A DNA stretch of 64,000 nt from contig JBMNUB010000008.1 of assembly GCA_050946055.1 (NCBI GenBank), positions 19,347 to 83,346 of the forward strand, in the 5' to 3' direction. The notes below the pieces were generated by a model, which had not been told where the DNA came from, did not search any database, and was given only the letters and a program-made list of their open reading frames with translations. Shown one piece after another: positions 59,348 through 64,000 of the stretch; the first letter of the stretch is position 1; each line of letters begins with the position of its first letter. Source of the DNA: Fimadaptatus sp050946055. GTDB lineage: Bacteria > Bacillota > Clostridia > Christensenellales > Aristaeellaceae. The position numbers and the translations under genes are program-made.

Positions 59348-60241
59348 ATGGCGACTAAGGTAAAGACTCCGTTAGATGATAAGATATACTATGTGGTTAC
59401 AAACATCGTGCTGGGGCTGATAATGCTGATAGTGCTTATGCCGCTTATCAACGTAATAGCCAACTCGTTTTCATCGCCGAGCGCAGTTGTGGCCGGGCGC
59501 GTCAAGTTCTGGCCGGTGGAGTTCTCCGTGCGCGGATATGAGGCCGTGTTCGAGTATGACAGCGTGCTGACAGGCTATCGCAATTCCTTCATATACATGA
59601 TAGTAGGCACGGTCATAAATCTGGTCATGACCATGCTGGCGGCCTATCCGCTGGCCAATCCCAAGCTGCCTTACCGCAATGCGTTCATGATGATGTTCAC
59701 ATTCACGATGTTCTTTGGCGGCGGAATGATACCCAACTATCTGCTGCTTCGCGACCTAAGGATGCTAAACACCATCTGGGCGATGGTCATACCGGGCGCA
59801 ATCAGCGTATACAATATGATAATAGTGCGCACCTTCATACAGAGCAACATACCTCTGGAACTGAGTGAGGCCGCTGAGCTGGATGGCTGCAACGAATTTC
59901 TCTATCTTACCAAGATAGTGCTGCCGCTGTCCAAGGCGGTTATAGCGGTCATAGCCCTGTACTATGCCGTGGCGCACTGGAATTCCTACTTCAACGCCTT
60001 TCTATACCTCAACGACCCCGACAAGAAGCCGCTTCAGCTGGTGCTGCGCGAGATACTGGTGCTAAACAGCATCAATCAGGAACAGCTGCTCATGGCCGAG
60101 GAAAATCAGGCCCAGATAGGCATGGCGGAGCTGCTCAAGTACTCAGTGATAATCGTGGCCTCGCTGCCGGTCATAATAATGTATCCCTTCGTGCAGCGCT
60201 ATTTTGTGAAGGGCGTAATGATAGGTTCGGTCAAGGGCTGA
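59348..60241 (+). CDS. Carbohydrate ABC permease 2 (YtcP/LplC-type)
   Basis: A 297-aa MalG-like permease, partner of the preceding gene. It shows MPLINVIANSFSSPSAVVAGRVKFWPVEFSVRGYE near residue 28, MMFTFTMFFGGGMIPNYLLLRDLRMLNT near 115 and the EAA coupling motif ELSEAAELDGCNEFLYLTKIVLPLSKAV near 175. The ending QRYFVKGVMIGSVKG is characteristic. AGGAAAGGGA precedes the ATG at 59348. No ATPase gene follows; a 41-bp repeat array begins just after the stop codon, then a long palindrome. Confidence 0.93.
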   Translation: MATKVKTPLDDKIYYVVTNIVLGLIMLIVLMPLINVIANSFSSPSAVVAGRVKFWPVEFSVRGYEAVFEYDSVLTGYRNSFIYMIVGTVINLVMTMLAAYPLANPKLPYRNAFMMMFTFTMFFGGGMIPNYLLLRDLRMLNTIWAMVIPGAISVYNMIIVRTFIQSNIPLELSEAAELDGCNEFLYLTKIVLPLSKAVIAVIALYYAVAHWNSYFNAFLYLNDPDKKPLQLVLREILVLNSINQEQLLMAEENQAQIGMAELLKYSVIIVASLPVIIMYPFVQRYFVKGVMIGSVKG

Positions 60242-60261
60242 CGGGATGTGATCGCGGCGCA

Positions 60262-60535
60262 TTGTGGTGCGCGTGCTGAGCGCTGTGCATGAGTGCGGCG
60301 CGTTGGGGGTGCGCGTGCTGAGCGCTGTGCATGTGTGCGGCGCGCTATGGTGCGCGTACTGAGCGCTGTGCATGAGGGCTGGGCGCTGTGGTGCGCGTGC
60401 TGAGCGCTGCGCATGAGTGCGTCGCGCTGTGGTGCGCGTGCTGAGCGCTGTGCATGTGTGCGGCGCGCTGGGTTGCGCGTGCTGAGCGCTGTGCATGTGT
60501 GCGGCGCGCTATGGTGCGCGTGCTGAGCGCTATCG
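60262..60535. repeat. 41-bp tandem repeat, 7 copies
   Basis: The mark CTGAGCGCT recurs at 60276, 60318, 60359, 60400, 60441, 60482 and 60523, a period of 41 bp (42 once). The unit reads GTGCGCGTGCTGAGCGCTG followed by TGCATGTGTGCGGCGCGC with frequent single changes. It begins about 20 bp after the permease stop. The 60242-60660 gap contains no gene I can support; open frames on the minus strand are repeat artefacts. Confidence 0.93.
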
Positions 60536-60543
60536 CTATATGT

Positions 60544-60604
60544 ATATGCTCCCCATGCGGAAGGCGGCGCAGATGCTTTGCTGCCTTTCACATGGGGAGC
60601 ATAT
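60544..60604. other. Long palindrome, possible terminator or insertion remnant
   Basis: ATATGCTCCCCATG pairs perfectly with CATGGGGAGCATAT, and after one mismatch a second block GGAAGGC pairs with GCCTTTC, giving a stem of some 24 bp with a loop rich in GC. It lies between the repeat array and the DUF4364 gene. No T run follows on either strand. Confidence 0.6.
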
Positions 60605-60660
60605 GTCCTTATGTATGGAAATCGTGCCGGTGCTGTTCATAAGACGCTTGCATGCGCGCG

Positions 60661-61209
60661 TTACTTGCCGTCCCGCCTGCCGGCGCTTTCCACGTCCAGC
60701 GCCTTCCATATGCCGCTGTACAGCCGCTCGGCGTTAATCTCGAAGCCGCGCGCGGCCTGACGCGCCTGAGTGGCATCGGGCAGATGCAGCTTCAGCTCCA
60801 TGGCGGGCGCGCCGTGCTCGTATACCTCGAGCAACGCGCAGTAATCGCCGTCGGCCACTTTGAAAAAGCGCGTGCGCACCTGCTCGCGGCGGCGGAACTT
60901 GCGCCGCCATTCGGGCAGCAGTGAATCCACGCTGTCGCGCAGCGGCAGCGGCAGCGAATGGCTGAACATGGAGTATATCTCGCGCCCGCGCGACGTGAGC
61001 AGATAGGCTTCCGGCGACAGCTCGCCGCGTATTGGCGTTATCAGCTCGGACTCCATAAGCTCGGACAGCGCTTCCTTTATCTCAAAAAAGGTGAGCGAAT
61101 TCAGTTCCTGAAAGAACTCCGTCAGCTGATTTTCGTCCAGCGGCTCCATTGCCTTGAGCGCGCGCATTATCATAAGCTTGCCTTCGGTCAGCGAGGGACG
61201 GCGCTGCAT
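60661..61209 (-). CDS. DUF4364 family protein
   Basis: A 182-aa protein with a winged-helix-like N-terminus, typical of the clostridial DUF4364 family: LTEGKLMIMRALKAMEPLDENQLTEFFQELN near residue 7, then EIKEALSELMESELITPIRG, LLTSRGREIYSMFSHSLPLPLRDSVDSLLPEWRR near 75 and a beta-rich C-terminus. Members are thought to be DNA-binding regulators but their targets are unknown. AAAGGAGGGC precedes the ATG at 61209. It is transcribed on the same strand as the Fe-S operon upstream but is separated by 277 bp holding element copy C. Confidence 0.8.
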   Translation of the reverse strand: MQRRPSLTEGKLMIMRALKAMEPLDENQLTEFFQELNSLTFFEIKEALSELMESELITPIRGELSPEAYLLTSRGREIYSMFSHSLPLPLRDSVDSLLPEWRRKFRRREQVRTRFFKVADGDYCALLEVYEHGAPAMELKLHLPDATQARQAARGFEINAERLYSGIWKALDVESAGRRDGK

Positions 61210-61262
61210 CGCAAGCCCTCCTTTATATCATGATACCTGTGCTGCCGGCCATCGAAGCAACG

Positions 61263-61444
61263 TGAGAGTTTTAGCGGGCAGAGCCGCTTTCGACTTGCAA
61301 CCGCACCCGGCATCATATGTGGTGGGCGCGGAGACGGCTTCGCGGCATTTTGAGCGCCCGGAGAACCGCCAGGGCTTCACCGGGAACTCAAAGGGGATGG
61401 CAGCGGCGGGCTAAGCAGCCCGTCAAAAGTAAGCTCTTACAAGC
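61263..61444 (+). repeat. Structured dispersed element, copy C (diverged, shorter)
   Basis: Compared with copies A and B, the same order of parts is visible with much substitution. GAGAGTTTT is followed by hairpin AGCGG/CCGCT and then by CGACTTG, where A and B have CGACTTAGG. A CACC/GGTG stem with GGTGGGCGC comes next, then CCCGG/CCGGG in place of the GAAATCC stem. GGATGGCAGCGGCGGGCT matches the GGTGGCAGCGGCGGGG block, and the hairpin GGGCT/AGCCC aligns with GGGGGAG/CTCCCCC of copy B. CGTCAAAAG...ACAAGCC closes it. The GGGAAAT hairpin region is missing or changed. It lies between genes read on the opposite strand. Confidence 0.65.
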
Positions 61445-61486
61445 CAATCGGGAGCGCAATGCGCCCCCGGAACTCGTGCGCCGCTT

Positions 61487-61882
61487 TTATTCGGCGGGCG
61501 CTACCTGCTTGTCTATATTGTGCTTGTCGTAGTAGTCCTGTATGGCGGCGTGCAGCGCCTCCTCGGCCAGCACCGAGCAGTGCTGCTTGACGGCTGGCAG
61601 TCCGCCCAGCGATTCGGTCACGTCGCGGTTGGTGAGCTTGAGCGCTTCTTCGATGGTCTTGCCCTTGACCATCTCGGTGGCGCGGCTGGAGGTGGCAATG
61701 GCCGCGCCGCAGCCAAAGGTCTTGAACTTTACGTCGGTTATGATGTTGTCCTCGACCTTTATGAATATGCGCATTATGTCGCCGCACTTGGCGTTGCCCA
61801 CGGTGCCTACGCCGCTGGCATCCTCTATCTCGCCCACATTGCGGGGGTTGGTGAAGTAATCCATTACAGTATCGTTATACAT
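61487..61882 (-). CDS. nifU: NifU/IscU-type Fe-S cluster scaffold
   Basis: A 131-aa scaffold on which Fe-S clusters are assembled with sulfur from the desulfurase next door. The three conserved cysteines are present: GNAKCGDIM near residue 33, KTFGCGAAIATSS near 58 and VKQHCSVLAEEAL near 102. The aspartate after the first cysteine (CGD) is also conserved. The gene ends at 61487 and starts at 61882, 26 bp after nifS, and is the third gene of the iscR-nifS-nifU operon. Length and order are typical for Clostridia, which have this short NifU-like form without a C-terminal Nfu domain. Confidence 0.95.
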   Translation of the reverse strand: MYNDTVMDYFTNPRNVGEIEDASGVGTVGNAKCGDIMRIFIKVEDNIITDVKFKTFGCGAAIATSSRATEMVKGKTIEEALKLTNRDVTESLGGLPAVKQHCSVLAEEALHAAIQDYYDKHNIDKQVAPAE

Positions 61883-61908
61883 GATTATCTCCTTTCGCCG
61901 TCAGACGG

Positions 61909-63126
61909 TCAATGGCAGAATTTGCAGTCGTCGCTGTCCTCGACGTATTCGCCGCGCAGCGCGTCGGCATACAGCGGGGACATCTCGCGCAGGCGCGCCA
62001 CTATCTCCTTGAGCGCGTCCACGGCGTAGTCCAGCTCCTCGCAGGTGTTGCTCTCGTCCAGACTCAGGCGCAGCGAGCCGTTGGCCAGCTCATGCGATAT
62101 GCCGGTTGCCATAAGCACATGCGAAGGATCGAGCGAGCCGGAGGTGCAGGCAGAGCCGCTGGAGGCCGCTATGCCCTTGAGGTCGAGGTTGAGCAGCACG
62201 GCTTCGCTCTCCAGATACCTTATCGATATGTTCACGTTGCCGGGCAGACGCCTGTCGCGCGGCCCGTTGACCATGGTCTCGGGTATCTCAGTGAGTATGC
62301 GGTCTATCATGTGGTCGCGCTTGGCGGCAAGCTCGGCGGCGCGGCGCTCTATGTCGGTGGTGGCTATCTCTATGGCCTTGCCCAGACCCACTATCGAGGC
62401 CATGTTCTCGGTGCCCGCGCGGCGGCGGGACTCCTGCGCGCCGCCCTGTATGAGGTTGTCTATGCGCACGCCCTTGCGTATGTAGAGCGCGCCCACGCCC
62501 TTGGGCGCATGTATCTTGTGACCGCTCAGCGAGAGCATGTCTATGTTGCTGTTATCGAGGTCGAACTTTACGTGACCCACGGCCTGAACGGCGTCGGTGT
62601 GGAACAGCACGCCCCTGGCACGGCATATCGCGCCTATCTCGTCTATGGGCTCGATTGTGCCGATCTCGTTGTTGGCGGCCATTATGCTCACCAGCACGGT
62701 GTCGGGACGTATGGCCTTTTCGACATCGGCGGGGGAAATGAAGCCGTACTTGTCCACTGGCAGATAGGTGACTTCCCAGCCCTCCTTCTCCAGCGCCTGA
62801 CAGGTGTGCAGTATGGCGTGATGTTCTATCGCGGAGGTCACTATGTGGCGGCCCTTGCTGCGCAGCGCCATCGCCGTGCCGCGCACCGCCCAGTTGTCGG
62901 ACTCGGTACCGCAGCCGGTGAAGAATATCTCGTCCTCGCGCGCACCCAGCGCGGCGGCTACCTGACGGCGCGCGTTGTTCAGCGCCTTGCGCGCCTCGCG
63001 TCCCCAACTGTGTACGCTGGAGGGATTGCCGTATGCCTGCTTGAGATAGGGGAGCATGGCCTCCAATACGGGCTCGCTCACGCCCGTGGTGGCCGCATTG
63101 TCCAGATATACTTTCTTTATTTCCAT
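61909..63126 (-). CDS. nifS: Cysteine desulfurase NifS/IscS
   Basis: PLP enzyme that takes sulfur from cysteine for Fe-S cluster assembly. The 405-aa protein has VYLDNAATTGVSEPVLEAM at the start, TSAIEHHAILHTC near residue 100 (PLP-stacking histidine), HTDAVQAVGHV near 178, SLSGHKIHAPKGVGALYI near 205 with the PLP lysine, and the catalytic cysteine in ASSGSACTSGSLDPSHV near 325. The tail ends CKFCH, with two extra cysteines often seen in NifS-type enzymes paired with NifU. It starts one base after the iscR stop and precedes nifU by 26 bp. Confidence 0.95.
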   Translation of the reverse strand: MEIKKVYLDNAATTGVSEPVLEAMLPYLKQAYGNPSSVHSWGREARKALNNARRQVAAALGAREDEIFFTGCGTESDNWAVRGTAMALRSKGRHIVTSAIEHHAILHTCQALEKEGWEVTYLPVDKYGFISPADVEKAIRPDTVLVSIMAANNEIGTIEPIDEIGAICRARGVLFHTDAVQAVGHVKFDLDNSNIDMLSLSGHKIHAPKGVGALYIRKGVRIDNLIQGGAQESRRRAGTENMASIVGLGKAIEIATTDIERRAAELAAKRDHMIDRILTEIPETMVNGPRDRRLPGNVNISIRYLESEAVLLNLDLKGIAASSGSACTSGSLDPSHVLMATGISHELANGSLRLSLDESNTCEELDYAVDALKEIVARLREMSPLYADALRGEYVEDSDDCKFCH

Positions 63127-63127
63127 G

Positions 63128-63568
63128 TCATTTATCTCCAGTCTTGTCTATATCGTGTACGCCCGCGTAGTCGTCCAGCATGTCCTGAAGCGTCATGGCG
63201 TCCATGGCCTGCTCTATGCTCAGCTGCAATCTGCGCCACACCAGCCGCGACGCGCAGTCGCAGGTCTTGCCGCAGGCATCGTCGTTCTCCAGACAGCTGA
63301 CCGGTGCAAGCGAGCCTTCCAGCGCGCGCAGCACGCTTCCTATCGATATGCTGCCGGGCGCGGCGCTCAGTGTATAGCCGCCCTGTGCGCCGCGCGAGGA
63401 AGTCACCAGCCCCTGTTTGCGCAGCGGACTCATGAGCTGTTCGAGATACGGCTCGGGTATGCCCTCCGTTTCGGCTATGGTCTTTAGCGGCTGCGGAGGT
63501 TCGCCCGCATGCTGCGCCAGATAGAACATGGCGTGTATGCCGTAGCGCGCCCGCATGGATAGCTTCAT
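63128..63568 (-). CDS. iscR: Rrf2-family regulator, IscR-like
   Basis: A 146-aa Rrf2 family transcription regulator with a winged helix: MKLSMRARYGIHAMFYLAQHA, then EPYLEQLMSPLRKQGLVTSSRGAQGGYTLS near residue 40. The cysteine cluster SCLENDDACGKTCDCASRL near 92 is expected to bind a 2Fe-2S cluster, so DNA binding should respond to cluster status. It is the first gene of the Fe-S operon, with GGAGG just before its ATG at 63568. Autoregulation is suggested by the inverted repeat AATTCC-N13-GGAATT just downstream of the promoter. CymR, a cysteine regulator of the same family, lacks such cysteines and is less likely. Confidence 0.92.
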   Translation of the reverse strand: MKLSMRARYGIHAMFYLAQHAGEPPQPLKTIAETEGIPEPYLEQLMSPLRKQGLVTSSRGAQGGYTLSAAPGSISIGSVLRALEGSLAPVSCLENDDACGKTCDCASRLVWRRLQLSIEQAMDAMTLQDMLDDYAGVHDIDKTGDK

Positions 63569-63597
63569 CGGCCTCCGTTCACCTCTCGCATCAAACT

Positions 63598-63659
63598 AAT
63601 TCCTACTATTTCACTCGGAATTGCAGTTTGATTTTAGCATACCTTGGGGCGCGTGTCAA
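63598..63659 (-). promoter_or_regulatory. Promoter and probable IscR operator of the Fe-S operon
   Basis: On the minus strand TTGACA (63654-63659), 17 bp, TAAAAT (63631-63636). Just downstream, overlapping the start of the transcript, lies the inverted repeat AATTCC (63598-63603) and GGAATT (63617-63622) with 13 bp between, containing TAGTAGGAATT, similar to Rrf2/IscR sites. Repression by the regulator encoded immediately downstream is likely. Confidence 0.7.
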
Positions 63660-64000
63660 TAAGCCGGAGTGCGCGCAATCGCTCAAAGGCGCATTAAATT
63701 ATTATTATGGCCGGACATTATGAATGCGTTTTGTGAGCCGGATAAAAGTGCTGCGAGCCTTATCTTACGCATTCGGGGCGATAGCGCTCGAACCGTAACG
63801 GCGGAGGTGTACAAATGCGGGCAGATTTATATACGGTCGCGCATGACGTAGCCCTGCCGCTTCACACAGCCCAAAGCGCAAGCCTGCGGAATGCACGGGA
63901 AGCGAGATAGAGCGCGCCAGCGCACACAGCCCGAAGCGCAAGCCTGCGGAATGTCACATAGGAGCGCTGCGCTGCAAGCGCGGCCTTGCGCCGTGCCGGT
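63660..64000. other. Intergenic end of window with a 60-bp-period direct repeat
   Basis: CACACAGCCCAAAGCGCAAG and GCCTGCGGAATG occur at 63863 and again, with one change, at 63923. This may be the start of another tandem array cut by the window edge. No gene is supported; a 60-codon frame at 63669 has no ribosome binding site or coding-like composition. Confidence 0.6.

Noticed and set aside
61912..63300. 462-codon plus-strand open frame over nifS
   Set aside because: Antisense to a complete cysteine desulfurase, with no ribosome binding site and Tyr/His/Val-rich shadow composition.

Overview
The window is GC-rich, densely coded bacterial chromosome. It looks like an uncultured anaerobic member of the Clostridia (Bacillota). 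Support comes from an [FeFe]-hydrogenase maturase (HydF), cobalamin and TPP riboswitches with intrinsic terminators, a ThiT transporter, an Rrf2-NifS-NifU operon, a nucleoside-type BMP transporter, a DUF4364 protein and LplB/YtcP-type sugar permeases. Strong GGAGG ribosome binding sites and TTGACA/TATAAT promoters are also typical. A Christensenellales-like gut organism would fit the glycan genes and the solute-binding proteins that lack a lipobox, but that placement is a guess.

Layout. 0.2-5.2 kb, minus strand: hydF, a GH29 alpha-L-fucosidase and a sulfatase. 5.3-7.5 kb: an AT-richer island of small, partly frameshifted genes. 7.6-17.6 kb: a cobalamin riboswitch and its terminator control a BtuFCD-like transporter, followed by cobalamin synthesis genes cbiC-cbiA-cobD-cbiP-cbiB. 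17.7-19.8 kb: a TraX-family protein, a structured repeat element, and a TPP riboswitch with thiT. 20.2-29.9 kb: PHP hydrolase, HAD phosphatase, DUF368 (PopT-like) protein, CAP-domain protein, thioredoxin reductase, glmM, an aconitase-family hydratase and a sugar nucleotidyltransferase. 30.2-38.9 kb: a cysteine-rich secreted protein, two methyltransferases, a GH3 glycosidase, a small membrane protein and an orphan solute-binding protein. 39.6-44.5 kb: a BMP-type ABC importer. 45.3-46.7 kb: a surface protein with a PTAE linker and a sortase-like tail.

47.4-60.2 kb is an amino-sugar or glycan uptake and catabolism locus. The minus strand carries a solute-binding protein, a DppA-like peptidase, a membrane AraC sensor, a UroD-like protein, a NagB-like protein, three Gfo/Idh/MocA oxidoreductases and NagA. 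The two permeases are divergent on the plus strand. 60.7-63.7 kb: a DUF4364 regulator and the iscR-nifS-nifU Fe-S operon, with a promoter and a likely operator.

Two features are not explained by genes. First, at least eight non-coding tandem arrays, each with a different unit (41 to about 144 bp), fill the gaps between genes. Second, a dispersed element of about 180-370 bp occurs at 18.4, 46.8 and 61.3 kb. Its hairpins keep pairing while their sequence changes, and two copies have GTCAAA/TTTGAC ends. This element is my main candidate for something undescribed. The work was done by eye, so homology calls rest on motifs and were not checked by any search.
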